DNA of 64,000 bases from Brevibacterium oceani (GTDB lineage: Bacteria; Actinomycetota; Actinomycetes; Actinomycetales; Brevibacteriaceae). Position numbers and translations under genes: made by a program. Below, piece by piece: positions 9,826-19,148 of the stretch (position 1 is its first letter; each line of letters opens with the position of its first letter). The notes beneath the pieces were generated by a model. It made no database searches, had not been told where the DNA came from, and saw only the letters and a program-made list of their open reading frames with translations. The stretch covers positions 434,001 to 498,000 of the forward strand of contig NZ_JABKDE010000001.1 in the NCBI RefSeq assembly GCF_013623835.1, written 5' to 3'.

Positions 9826-11274
9826 ATGAACCCCCTTCGCATTCTGCTCTTGACCAATAGAGACTCGGACAACGTCGGTGACCAGATCATCGAAGCCACA
9901 GTGATCTCCATCATCAAGGGGGTGATGAAGAACCTTGGCTTCGCCGCTGACGACTTCACCATCTCCAGCCGCGCGGCTGGAATCATTTCCAAGAAGTACA
10001 TGAAGACCGAAGACCCAGAACTGCTCAAGGTCGCTCGCAAAGCGATCTCGGAGTCGGACCTCATCATCTTCGGTGGCGCGCCACTCTTCAACTACGCGTA
10101 CCAAAATTTCTATCGGCGAACTATCGTCACCCTTGAACTCGCACAGGAATATGGAGTGCCTGTCCTCTTCTCCAGCATCGGTGTAGAGAGATTCGACGCG
10201 GAGAACCCGAAGAGTCAGGCGCTGAAGAGTGCCCTGCAGCTGCCTATCGTCAAACAGATCACTACTCGTGATGACATCGACTCTGTGCGGCGCTATGTCG
10301 AGGGCACCGATATTCCGACTGCACACGTTGCCGACCCAGCGGTTCTCGCAGATATCGTCTATCGAGAGAATACCGATCAGAAAGCAACCCCAGCTCCGGC
10401 ACGGTCAACGAGGGTACGAATCAAGCGCAAGATCCGGCGCGTGGTCAATCGACTACTCGCAGACGAAAAACACAAGCAGACCGCAGCGTCAGGCGCACGA
10501 GCAACGAGCAGTTCGGTCTCGCCTTCGCAGTCAGCTGCAGGAATTTCGAAGCAGGGAGTTGCTGCCGGCTCCAAGCGTAAATGTATAGGTCTCGTTGTCA
10601 CCCGTGCAGGAATCTTCGCCGACAACGGAATCAAATTCACAGGGAAGGACCAGCGAGAGTTTTGGTTGAACACCATTTCGAAGCTGACTGAACGCGGTTA
10701 TGACTATCGCGTATTTACCACTGGACATTTCACTGATGAAGTGTTCTTGGATAACCTCGTCAAGAACGGTGGATTGCAGGGTAACAAGGCGGCTGTGAAC
10801 GTGAACTCTCCGGAGGAGCTCATTGAAGAACTGCGCCGATGCGACGGTGTAATCGCCTACCGTTTGCACGCGAGCATCACCTCCTTCGCTATGGGCATCC
10901 CGTCTATCGGACTGTCGTGGAACTTCAAAGTTCCCTACTTCTATGAGTCCGTGGGATATGGACACAGGGCACTCTCACCCGAACAGTGGACAGCAGACGA
11001 GGCTGTTGTCGCGATCGAAGCCGCTATGGCCGAGGGAATCACGAAGGACGAAAAGTTCCTCAAGAGCGTATACGACACCCTTTTCACCGGAATCCGGGAT
11101 GTGGTCTCTCCAGATAGCACAGCTGAACCTTACAACTTTGCCGAGCTCTGGCAGGGACTTCCCCGGCAAGCGGCAACTGGGTCCAAAGCTTACAGGGAAA
11201 AGGTGAATCGTAAACTCCGTCGGACCTACGAGAGCTATCAGAGGCTGTCGGTCAAGGCTAACGCTTCGAAATGA
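9826..11274 (+). CDS. Polysaccharide pyruvyl transferase family protein
   Basis: 482 residues. The N-terminal half starts LLLTNRDSDNVGDQIIEA and contains IIFGGAPLFNY and VLFSSIGVERFDAENP, typical of the family. The C-terminal half carries GVIAYRLHASITSFAMGIP, equivalent to the SRLH motif, and GLSWNFK. Between them, at about residues 186-250, lies a basic and Ser/Ala-rich insertion that is probably a flexible linker. The tail is strongly basic. ATG at 9826 follows GAGGAG about 12 nt upstream. It is followed by a decayed tandem duplicate. Expected job: ketal pyruvylation of the wall polymer made by the preceding genes. Base composition looks lower in GC than the central metabolic genes of the window. 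Confidence 0.85.
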   Translation: MNPLRILLLTNRDSDNVGDQIIEATVISIIKGVMKNLGFAADDFTISSRAAGIISKKYMKTEDPELLKVARKAISESDLIIFGGAPLFNYAYQNFYRRTIVTLELAQEYGVPVLFSSIGVERFDAENPKSQALKSALQLPIVKQITTRDDIDSVRRYVEGTDIPTAHVADPAVLADIVYRENTDQKATPAPARSTRVRIKRKIRRVVNRLLADEKHKQTAASGARATSSSVSPSQSAAGISKQGVAAGSKRKCIGLVVTRAGIFADNGIKFTGKDQREFWLNTISKLTERGYDYRVFTTGHFTDEVFLDNLVKNGGLQGNKAAVNVNSPEELIEELRRCDGVIAYRLHASITSFAMGIPSIGLSWNFKVPYFYESVGYGHRALSPEQWTADEAVVAIEAAMAEGITKDEKFLKSVYDTLFTGIRDVVSPDSTAEPYNFAELWQGLPRQAATGSKAYREKVNRKLRRTYESYQRLSVKANASK

Positions 11275-11313
11275 CACGTGGTTAGCAGAAGCGGAGTTGA
11301 AGCAGCGGACTCC

Positions 11314-12556
11314 TTTGAGATTCCCGTCCTGACGAATCGGGACTCCGGCAACATGTGCGATCAGATCATTGAGGCCTCGGTAATCAGCCTGCTTTAGACT
11401 ACGGCGGTCAACCTCGGGATCGCACCTAGAAAGGTGACGATCCGGAGTCGGGCGGCAAGCTTGATCAGCAGTCGGTACATGTCTACTCGTGACGAGTCCC
11501 TGCTTGAGCCCGCGAGGTATGCGCTATCCCGCGCAGATGTCGTCATCTTCGGTGGTGCTCCGCCTTTCAATGATCGCTATCAGATTTTCTACCTGCGGAC
11601 TATCCGGACAGTCGAACTCTCTGCCGAATACGATGTGCCCGTGTTGTTCTCGAGCATTGGCATCGAGCAGTACTCCGCTGAGAATCCACGCTCTCAGCAA
11701 CTAAAGAAGGCTCTTGCTCTGCCAGTGGTCAAGTAGTTCACAGATCGAGACGATATCGAATCCGCGAATCGCTACGCCGAGGGGACAAATCTCCCTACGT
11801 CGCTGGTCTCTGACCCTGCAGTCGTTGCTGACTCTGTTCTGGGCGTCGAATGTCGAGCAGGTGCGGCTCCGAAACTCGGCGGGAGGCGGCGCATCGGATC
11901 GCGCCGGGATCTTCAAAGACGACGGCATCGATTTCGACGAAGCGGACCAACGTCGCTTTTGGCTCGATGCGATCGCCGATTTGGAAGCTCGTGGAGACGA
12001 CTATCATCTCTTCACCACAGGCCACTTCACTGACGAATTGTTTCTTGATTCGCTGGTCAGGCATCATGGAGTTCCGAGAAAGTAGGCCTCCACCACGGTT
12101 AAGTCGCCGGACGAGTTCGTTGCCGAATTGGAGTAGTGCGACGGGGTGATCGCTTAGCGTCTGCACGCGAGCATCATGTCACTTTCCCTCGGCATTCCTT
12201 CGATCGGTCTGAACTGGAACTACAAGGTTCCGGATTTCTACCGCTCAATGGGTTATTCGGAACGCGCGCTCGATCATACGGACTGGCACTCCACGACGGT
12301 CCTTAAGGCCTTGGATGTTGCAATGAGCGAAGGCGTTACTAAAGACCCGAATACCCTTATGACTGTGTACCGAACTTTGTTCGCCGGGCTAAAGGGCATC
12401 ATCGTTCCCGATTCACAGGCAGAACCGTACTCTATTGGCGAACTTCGTGAGAAGATGCCGCGTTATCGGGGGACTTCGCGAAAACAGTATCAAGAGAAGG
12501 TGCGACGCAAGCTACGTCGATCCTATGGACTCTACCAGCAGAGAGAGCCAGTTTAG
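11314..12556 (+). pseudogene. Decayed tandem copy of the pyruvyltransferase gene
   Basis: Translation recovers most of a second copy of the gene at 9826. Recognisable pieces are VLTNRDSGN...DQIIEASVIS, VVIFGGAPPFNDRYQ, VLFSSIGIEQYSAENPRS, HLFTTGHFTDELFLDSLV, GIPSIGLNWNYKVP and a basic tail ending RRKLRRSYGLYQQ. Five in-frame stops interrupt it, all TAG, at 11395, 11734, 12083, 12134 and 12155. A frame change near 11870-11900 coincides with loss of the central linker present in the intact paralog. The N-terminal ATG is also missing. The longest open remnants are about 100-125 codons. It is almost certainly non-functional as a pyruvyltransferase. Confidence 0.9.
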
Positions 12557-12658
12557 ATGAGGCTCGACTTTCTTCGAGGGAAATCGGTCGTTCGACATTC
12601 GCTTCACTTATGCTCGGGCTGAAGTCTAGGCTAAAGCGTCTATCGAGTCGCTAATGTG

Positions 12659-14485
12659 TCATGCAAGGTCGTTAGCCGATGTTACGTCGGCAGTGTTCCC
12701 TTCCTTGTCGGTCAGCTCCACTACGAAGCTGCGTCGTCTCACGGCAGAGCGCGGCACAACCACTGAGGCGTGTGTCGTTGAGTGGACGACGAGTTCGGCA
12801 GGTTTGTCCGTCCTCGAGCTCTCCCTTCGAAAGGACGCGCTCGCCATATTCGCAACCGGACCATTGACGACGAGGACTATAAAGCGTCCGACTTCGAACT
12901 GATCCATGACCTGTATTTCATCTCGCTTGACTGGATTGAGATGTTTTTCGGTAGGGCCGATGTCGATCGCAAGTCCGTTAGATTTAGCGAAGAACACGAC
13001 AGCTTCGGTGGGATCTCCAATCAGAAGTGGCGAGGTGTCTAAACCTGCCGAACGTGATTCTCCGAATCGTTCCCGGGCCACAAGCTGTCCCCATTTCACT
13101 TTGATGAACGCATCCCAGATGCCGGAATCGGTGAGCTTTGACGGACTGAATTTCGCCGTGAATCGTACCTGGGCACCGAGACCTCTGGCGTATGTTCGGG
13201 AGATATCAAGCTTGGACACTACCTTTGTCTCGAGCTTGCGGTGCTGGAAGATGAGCTGCGCAGAGTCCGGAACTTCGTCCAAACCGAAGATTCCGACCTC
13301 ACCTCGGATGACGGCTGTTTTTCCTACTGAGGTGATCGACTCAAGATTTTGCTGGAGCCTGACTCGCAGTTTTCCGATGCTGGAACCTTTGTGAGGATGG
13401 TAGATCAGTTGGGTGCGATCGTCGTCGAGAGTGAGAGGAATCGGCTTCTTCTCTGCCAGTAGTCGACTGACGGCTTCCACCCCGTCGATATCATTGCGAA
13501 CGCCAAGGTCAACAAGGATTTGAGATTCGGGTAAGCCGCGATCACGAACGCTCGCCGTCCATAGGGGAGCGACGACTTCCTGAAACTCCCTCAGCATGGC
13601 TTCGCGTTCTGCTCGGTCGTGAGCGGGTAGCATCTTCTTCCCGAACACCGAGGTAACTCCGGCCGAACCGATGATCGGACGCCTAAGGAGCTGGTCGCGG
13701 CGTTCCCCCGGCTCGGTATTTTCCACGATCGCCTGAATAAGCGTCGTGATTCGCTTGAGATGCTGGCTCGGAGGTTGACCGGTAGTCGTTATGTTAGTTC
13801 CATCGTCACGGCCCCGTATCCAGTAGTAGATCTTGTCCGCCAAAATTGAGACATGTGGACTGTTCAAGTACGCCTTCATCGTAAAAGGCTGATCTTCGCC
13901 GATTTTGTAGCCGAGCGGGAACCAGATGTCGTGTTCAACGAGTATCGATCGACGGAAGAGCTTCCAAGAGCCGAGAGTCGAATGCGCCTTTGATTCGATG
14001 AAATCTGTAGCGAACAGGGTTCTGCCAAAAGCGGTTGAGGGGATGTCCCCTGCACGCTTCTGACCGAAAAGTCCCATTTTGCCCAGGACCACCCCCGAAC
14101 CGGTATCGTCCGCGACTGTTGTCATTCGCGACAAGGCGTCAGGTGAGAGTTTGTCATCTGCGTCGAGAAAGAACACGTATCGGCCCTGTGCTCTCTTCAA
14201 CCCATAATTGCGTGGAGCAGCGGCAGAGCCGCTGTTGGATATGGAATAGACCTGAAGGTCGTTCTCTGACTCTGCGAGGTCAGTGAGGATCTGCAAAGAA
14301 CTGTCGGTAGAGCCGTCGTCGACGGCGATGATTTCGACAGATCCGCGGGGCATGTCGTGTTCTCGTGCCGAACTAATCGTTTCGCGCAGGTATCTCTCGC
14401 AGTTGTAAACGGGGATGACGACGCTCACGTCGACAGGCTGGAGTTCGTCGAAGTTCTTGAGCGCGGTTGTAGGGGATGTAGTCAT
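12659..14485 (-). CDS. Family 2 glycosyltransferase with long C-terminal region (TarS-like size)
   Basis: 608 residues. The GT2 domain occupies about residues 15-250, with VSVVIPVYNCERYL, IAVDDGSTDSS, the DxD-type motif FFLDADDKLS and the IGEDQPFTMKAY segment that holds the usual catalytic acid. After it comes a helical region and then about 250 residues that look beta-rich. The layout and length resemble the TarS teichoic-acid GlcNAc transferases, where the C-terminal part oligomerises; that comparison is mine and unverified. Start: ATG at 14485 with GGAG ~8 nt upstream. It converges on the decayed pyruvyltransferase and closes the wall-polymer island. Confidence 0.83.
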   Translation of the reverse strand: MTTSPTTALKNFDELQPVDVSVVIPVYNCERYLRETISSAREHDMPRGSVEIIAVDDGSTDSSLQILTDLAESENDLQVYSISNSGSAAAPRNYGLKRAQGRYVFFLDADDKLSPDALSRMTTVADDTGSGVVLGKMGLFGQKRAGDIPSTAFGRTLFATDFIESKAHSTLGSWKLFRRSILVEHDIWFPLGYKIGEDQPFTMKAYLNSPHVSILADKIYYWIRGRDDGTNITTTGQPPSQHLKRITTLIQAIVENTEPGERRDQLLRRPIIGSAGVTSVFGKKMLPAHDRAEREAMLREFQEVVAPLWTASVRDRGLPESQILVDLGVRNDIDGVEAVSRLLAEKKPIPLTLDDDRTQLIYHPHKGSSIGKLRVRLQQNLESITSVGKTAVIRGEVGIFGLDEVPDSAQLIFQHRKLETKVVSKLDISRTYARGLGAQVRFTAKFSPSKLTDSGIWDAFIKVKWGQLVARERFGESRSAGLDTSPLLIGDPTEAVVFFAKSNGLAIDIGPTEKHLNPVKRDEIQVMDQFEVGRFIVLVVNGPVANMASASFRRESSRTDKPAELVVHSTTHASVVVPRSAVRRRSFVVELTDKEGNTADVTSANDLA

Positions 14486-14632
14486 GGGCTGGCTCCAGTG
14501 CAGTGTTCGTAAGAGGCTGGGGATTCACCTCAACCTCTTATGCTACCTATGCAGTCGTCAGTTCCATGGAGGGCGCGGCGACAGTCGCCGAAAAGAAAAA
14601 GCAACGCGAAGGTCGCGAACAGTCCTAACTGC

Positions 14633-14660
14633 TTGAAGCCCAAGTAAGTATTGCTAAAAT
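14633..14660 (+). promoter_or_regulatory. Sigma-70-type promoter for the XRE-TetR/peptide transporter operon
   Basis: TTGAAG at 14633-14638 and TAAAAT at 14655-14660 are separated by 16 bp, a good housekeeping promoter match. Transcription would start near 14667, leaving a very short leader before the regulator gene. Confidence 0.55.
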
Positions 14661-14685
14661 CGCAACTTGTGTGCAGACTGTATGA

Positions 14686-15723
14686 GTGGTCGCGACGAGA
14701 AGAGATGCAGAGACCAGCGTGACGTCGCTGGTGACCCGTGTCCGCGACGCCATCAAGAACGCGGGAATCAACCACAGCGAGGTCGCGCGCCGGATCGGGC
14801 TCGACGCCAGCAAACTCTCGAAGTCCCTGGCCGGAACGCGGAAGTTCCGAGTCGAGGAGATCTCACGCATCGCCGAACTCACCGAAGTCAGCACCGACTG
14901 GCTCACGACCGGGAGAACGGCAGGGCCACCTCGGCGGGGGAGGGCCACACCGACCTCGGGCAACGTTCCTGTATCCGCCTCGCCCGACGGCGACGATATC
15001 CCGACGATTCCCGGGCAGGGCGACAATGCAGAACCACCCTCGGCCGACCCTACGCAGGAGTGGATGTCGAAGGGCACCCGCAGCCGGGTGACGATCATCG
15101 CCGCAGCCTGGGAGCTCTACGCCGACCTCGGCATCGCCAAAGTCCGCACCGAAGACGTCGCCCGCGCGGCCGGCATGACGACCTCGGCGGTGAACTACCA
15201 TTTCCGGACCAAGGACCAGCTGCTGCAGGCTGCCCTGCGGCACTCGCTCGACATCATCGCCCAGACCCGCCACCTCAACGACCCCACCGACCCCGCCGCC
15301 GTCCTCCGCCACTTCGCCCGACTCCACGCCGGTATCGATCTGAAGATCCGCCGCGTGTGGTCGATCTGGCTCCAATGCTGGGCACGCGCAGCCACAGACG
15401 AAGGCGCCCGCGCGAACCTCACCGCTGTCTACGGCGAATGGCTCGACATGATCACCGCGGTCGTCGAGTCCGGACAGCGATCGGGCGCGATCCGCACCGG
15501 TGACACCTCCCTCATGGTCAAGGCGCTGGCGATCTTCATCGACGGCCTCGGCGTCGCCCGCACCACCGAACACATGCCCATCACCGATGACGAGGCGCTG
15601 GCCATGCTCGAGAACTACCTCGCCGCCCACGTCCTCGCCGACGATGCCACCTCCACACCAGACACCCGAACCCCGAAGTCAGAGCGAGTCGCCGCAGTCG
15701 GCGGACCCGATTCGACGTCCTAG
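14686..15723 (+). CDS. Fusion regulator: XRE-type HTH plus TetR-family repressor
   Basis: 345 residues with two DNA-binding domains. Residues ~16-75 form an XRE-type helix-turn-helix (HSEVARRIGLDASKLSKSL, then EISRIAELTEVSTDWL). After a Pro/Gly/Ser-rich linker, residues ~130-190 form a TetR N-terminal domain (VRTEDVARAAGMTTSAVNYH), followed by an all-helical ligand-binding half. The start is uncertain. GTG at 14686 is used, but no clear ribosome site precedes it; another GTG lies at about 14719, still upstream of the XRE domain. The stop is 11 nt before the peptide-binding lipoprotein gene, so it is cotranscribed with the ABC transporter it probably controls. The double-HTH arrangement is unusual for TetR proteins. 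Confidence 0.85.
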   Translation: MVATRRDAETSVTSLVTRVRDAIKNAGINHSEVARRIGLDASKLSKSLAGTRKFRVEEISRIAELTEVSTDWLTTGRTAGPPRRGRATPTSGNVPVSASPDGDDIPTIPGQGDNAEPPSADPTQEWMSKGTRSRVTIIAAAWELYADLGIAKVRTEDVARAAGMTTSAVNYHFRTKDQLLQAALRHSLDIIAQTRHLNDPTDPAAVLRHFARLHAGIDLKIRRVWSIWLQCWARAATDEGARANLTAVYGEWLDMITAVVESGQRSGAIRTGDTSLMVKALAIFIDGLGVARTTEHMPITDDEALAMLENYLAAHVLADDATSTPDTRTPKSERVAAVGGPDSTS

Positions 15724-15734
15724 GAAGAAGGCAC

Positions 15735-17279
15735 ATGAATACACCGAACCGAAGACAAGCGCTGGGAGCCGGACTCGCGGTATCCGCGGTCGCCGGGCTC
15801 AGCGCGTGCGGGGGAGGGACCGTCGGTGCCGCCGACGCCGGTGACCCCGTCAAGGGCGGAACCCTGCGAGCCGGCGTCACCGGCGGCAACTCGGCCGACA
15901 CCGTGGACGCGCACATTCCGGTCAACAGCGGCGACATCGCCAGGACGGTGAACCTCTACAACTGCCTGCTGACTCGCACGGATGACTACAAGATCCAGCC
16001 GGAACTGGCCGAATCATTCGAACCCAACTCGGACTCGACTGTGTGGACAGCGACCCTGCGCGAAGGCATCAAGTTCTCCGACGGCCGAGATATCACTCCC
16101 GATGACGTCGTCTTCACCTTCGAGCGGATCAACGACCCCGACGACCCGAAGACGGCATCGTCGAGTTTCACAATGTTGGAGAAGGTCGTCGCGACCGGCG
16201 ACCGGACCGTCGAATTCCGGCTCAATGAGCCCAACGGTCTGCTCAATGATTCGGTGTCCGAATACACCTGCGGAATCGTTCCTGCCGACTACGACCCGAA
16301 GAAGCCCGTCAGTTCCGGGCCCTTCAAGCTCAAATCGCACACCCCGGGGCAGTCGACGGTGATGGAGCGCAACGAGTACTACTGGCGGAACTCGACGTAC
16401 CTCGACGAGGTCCAGGTGCTCAACTTCAACGATTCGGACGCCCTCATCAACGCACTGCTGTCTTCGCAGGTCGACGCTATTGCGCAGATCCCGCTGGCCC
16501 TCGTCGAAGTCATCGATGCCGACGAGCGCATGGCCATCCTCAATTCGAAGACCGGCATGTGGCTGCCCTTCACAATGAGGGTCGACAAGAAGCCGTTCGA
16601 CGATGTCAAGGTCAGACAGGCATTCCGCCTCGTCGTCGACCGCAAGCAGATGATCGAACAGGTGCTCTCCGGGTACGGGACCATCGGCAACGACATGTTC
16701 GGACCCCTGAGCGAGAACTACCCGGACTTCCCGCAGCGCGACCAGGACATCGACAAAGCCAAGAAGCTCCTCGCCGAGGCGGGCTATCCCGACGGCCTCG
16801 AGGTCGAACTCGTCACCGCTCCCATCCAATCCGGAGTCGTCGAAGCCGCGCAGGTCTTCGCCCAGCAAGCCGCCGACGCCGGCATCACCGTGAAGATTCG
16901 CAAGGTCGATGCGACGACGTTCTTCGGCGACGAATACCTCAAATGGGATTTCGCGCAGGACTTCTGGTACACCCGAGATTTCCTCCCACAGTGCGTCTCG
17001 TGCGCGATGGACGTCTCTCCTTTCAACGAAACACACTGGGTCGACAAGAAGTTCTCGTCCATTGTGCAGAAGGCCCGCGGGATTCCCGAGAGCAGCAAAC
17101 GGAAGAACCTCGAACACGAGGCGCAGAAGATGCTCTACGACGAAGGCGGATACATCATCTGGGGATTTGCCAACCAGGTCGACGCCTACCAGAAGTATGT
17201 GGGCGGTCTGAAGGAGAACGCGACCGGCAGACCGCTGGGCGGATGGCGACTCGACCGCGTATGGATCGGAGAGGTGTGA
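15735..17279 (+). CDS. Peptide/nickel-type ABC transporter substrate-binding lipoprotein
   Basis: 514 residues, SBP family 5 (oligopeptide/dipeptide/nickel binding). The N-terminus RRQALGAGLAVSAVAGLSAC combines a twin-arginine start with an LSAC lipobox, so it is probably a Tat-exported lipoprotein on the outer face of the membrane. Family features include the KGGTLRAG opening, LREGIKFSDGRDITPDDVVF and the long C-terminal alpha/beta lobe. ATG at 15735 has AGGAAG upstream. It is the second gene of a five-gene operon with its regulator, two permeases and a double ATPase. The ligand is not evident; peptides are the family default. Confidence 0.9.
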   Translation: MNTPNRRQALGAGLAVSAVAGLSACGGGTVGAADAGDPVKGGTLRAGVTGGNSADTVDAHIPVNSGDIARTVNLYNCLLTRTDDYKIQPELAESFEPNSDSTVWTATLREGIKFSDGRDITPDDVVFTFERINDPDDPKTASSSFTMLEKVVATGDRTVEFRLNEPNGLLNDSVSEYTCGIVPADYDPKKPVSSGPFKLKSHTPGQSTVMERNEYYWRNSTYLDEVQVLNFNDSDALINALLSSQVDAIAQIPLALVEVIDADERMAILNSKTGMWLPFTMRVDKKPFDDVKVRQAFRLVVDRKQMIEQVLSGYGTIGNDMFGPLSENYPDFPQRDQDIDKAKKLLAEAGYPDGLEVELVTAPIQSGVVEAAQVFAQQAADAGITVKIRKVDATTFFGDEYLKWDFAQDFWYTRDFLPQCVSCAMDVSPFNETHWVDKKFSSIVQKARGIPESSKRKNLEHEAQKMLYDEGGYIIWGFANQVDAYQKYVGGLKENATGRPLGGWRLDRVWIGEV

Positions 17280-17280
17280 C

Positions 17281-18234
17281 ATGTTCGGCAAAGTGATCGG
17301 AAAGCGGCTCCTCTTCTCCGCCTTCATCCTCCTCGCAGTGTCCCTTCTCGTCTTCGGTGCCACGCTGCTGCTGCCCGGAGACGCGGCACGTGCGATCCTC
17401 GGCCAGCAGGCCACACCCGAACGCATCGCGGCACTGAACGAACAGCTGGGACTCAACGATCCCGCCTGGCTGCGTTACCTGCACTGGCTGGGAGGACTGT
17501 TCGTCGGCGACTTCGGCACCTCCTCGGCCTCGGGCGGCCCTGTGTCCGCGCTGCTCGGGGACCGTATCGGGGCATCGTTCATCCTCATGGCCGTCGCCGC
17601 AGTCATCTCGGTGCCATTGGGCATCGGCCTCGGCGTCTACCAGGCCCTGCACCGCGGCGGCCGCCGCGACCAGACGATGACCGGCATCTCGTTGGTGCTG
17701 GCTTCGATGCCCGAGTTCGTCATCGGCATCGGTCTCGTCGCACTCTTCGCGACCTCGGTGTTCCAGATCCTGCCCGCCGTGACCCTCGCCCCGCCCGGCG
17801 AACCCGTGTGGAACCGACCCGAGCAGCTCATTCTGCCGACCCTGACCCTCGTCCTCGTCGTCACTCCGTACATCGTGCGGATGATGCGGGCGACGATGAT
17901 CGAAGTCCTCGACTCCGGCTTCGTCGAGATGGCCCGGCTCAAAGGCGTCCCGGAGAAGCGAGTGATCCTGCGCCATGCCGTCCCCCATGCACTGGGTCCG
18001 GTCGCGCAGGTCGTCGCCATCCAGCTGGCCTGGCTGGCCGGCGGTGTAGTCGTCGTCGAGTTCCTGTTCCGCTACCCGGGACTCGGCCAAGCACTCATCG
18101 ACGCGGTGACCTACCGTGACGTGCAGGTCGTCCAGGCGATCTCCATGCTCGTCGCCGCCGTCTATGTCGTGGTGAACCTGGCGGCCGATGTCGTCGGCAT
18201 CCTCACCAACCCGAAACTGAGGAGCGCAGCATGA
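17281..18234 (+). CDS. ABC transporter permease, DppB/OppB type
   Basis: 317 residues with an N-terminal membrane anchor (residues ~10-32) and five further hydrophobic segments. The binding-protein-dependent transport EAA-type loop is seen at VEMARLKGVPEKRVILRHAV, which docks to the ATPase. LNEQLGLNDPAWLRYLHWL is typical of the DppB periplasmic loop. The ATG follows the lipoprotein stop by 1 nt, and GGAGAGGTG just upstream is the ribosome site. It forms the channel with the next gene. Confidence 0.9.
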   Translation: MFGKVIGKRLLFSAFILLAVSLLVFGATLLLPGDAARAILGQQATPERIAALNEQLGLNDPAWLRYLHWLGGLFVGDFGTSSASGGPVSALLGDRIGASFILMAVAAVISVPLGIGLGVYQALHRGGRRDQTMTGISLVLASMPEFVIGIGLVALFATSVFQILPAVTLAPPGEPVWNRPEQLILPTLTLVLVVTPYIVRMMRATMIEVLDSGFVEMARLKGVPEKRVILRHAVPHALGPVAQVVAIQLAWLAGGVVVVEFLFRYPGLGQALIDAVTYRDVQVVQAISMLVAAVYVVVNLAADVVGILTNPKLRSAA

Positions 18235-19148
18235 GCACCGACGCCAACAGCCTCGACGACCTGAAATCAGCGGCCACCGACGCCGCCGAGGTGCCCAAGG
18301 AATCCCAGACCACCTACGTTCCCTTCTACAAGCGGGTGCTCGCGCAGAAGCAGGGCAAGATCGGTCTGACGATCACGCTGATCATCGTCATCCTCGCCCT
18401 GTGCGGGCCGCTGCTGCTGCCGTGGGCGACGGGCAACACCGCCACCCAGTTCGTCACGAAGCCCTTCAGCCCCTACGGCCTGTTCGGATCGGACAACCTG
18501 GGCCGCGATGTCTTCTCACGGTTCCTCGCCGGCGGGCTGACACTCATCGTCTACGCGGTGCTCGCCACCGTGCTCGGCATGGTCGTCGGTGCCATCGTCG
18601 GCATGCTCGCCGCCTATGTCGGTGGGAGATTCGATGCCGTCATCATGCGCCTCAACGACATCTTCCTTGCCATCCCACAGCTCGTGTTCGCACTCCTGGC
18701 GATCACGGTGCTCGGCCCGCAGGGGTGGGTGCTCGTCACCGTCATCGGACTGACTCACGCACCGCGCGTCGCCCGTGTGGCAAGGTCGGCGACGCTGGGT
18801 GTGATCACCGAGGACTACATCAAAGCCGCGGAGATGTACGCGATGCCGCGGTGGAAGGTCCTTCTGCGAGAGCTGCTGCCCAACATCACCGGGCCCTTGA
18901 GCGTGGAGGCCGGGCTGCGCCTGACCTACTCGATCGGCTACATCGCCTCGCTGTCCTTCCTCGGACTCGGCCTGCAGCCGCCGGCCGCCGACTGGGGCCT
19001 GATGATCAACGAGAACCGCATCGCCCTGTCCATCCAACCCTGGGGTGTGCTGCTGCCGGTCATCGCGATCGCGCTGCTGACCATCGGCACCAACCTGCTC
19101 GCGGACTCCTTCGCCCGAGCCACCGCATCGACATCAGTGGAGGCCTGA
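18231..19148 (+). CDS. ABC transporter permease, DppC/OppC type
   Basis: 305 residues. A cytoplasmic N-terminal extension of ~50 residues precedes the first membrane segment. FGSDNLGRDVFSRFLAG is a hallmark of DppC proteins, and YIKAAEMYAMPRWKVLLREL is the ATPase-contact loop. It starts with an ATGA overlap on the preceding permease and ends with a TGATG overlap on the ATPase gene, so all are translationally coupled. Confidence 0.9.
   Translation: MSTDANSLDDLKSAATDAAEVPKESQTTYVPFYKRVLAQKQGKIGLTITLIIVILALCGPLLLPWATGNTATQFVTKPFSPYGLFGSDNLGRDVFSRFLAGGLTLIVYAVLATVLGMVVGAIVGMLAAYVGGRFDAVIMRLNDIFLAIPQLVFALLAITVLGPQGWVLVTVIGLTHAPRVARVARSATLGVITEDYIKAAEMYAMPRWKVLLRELLPNITGPLSVEAGLRLTYSIGYIASLSFLGLGLQPPAADWGLMINENRIALSIQPWGVLLPVIAIALLTIGTNLLADSFARATASTSVEA

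Noticed and set aside
11314..12556. Amber readthrough to make the second pyruvyltransferase
   Set aside because: All stops are TAG, but the frame change and missing start show a true pseudogene; no suppressor tRNA is visible here.
16014..17456. A 480-codon minus-strand open frame
   Set aside because: Shadow of the peptide-binding lipoprotein, which has clear domains and a lipobox.
18401..19147. N-terminal extension of the double ATPase by 249 codons
   Set aside because: It overlaps the permease gene and is Arg-rich; the ATG in the TGATG overlap is the start.
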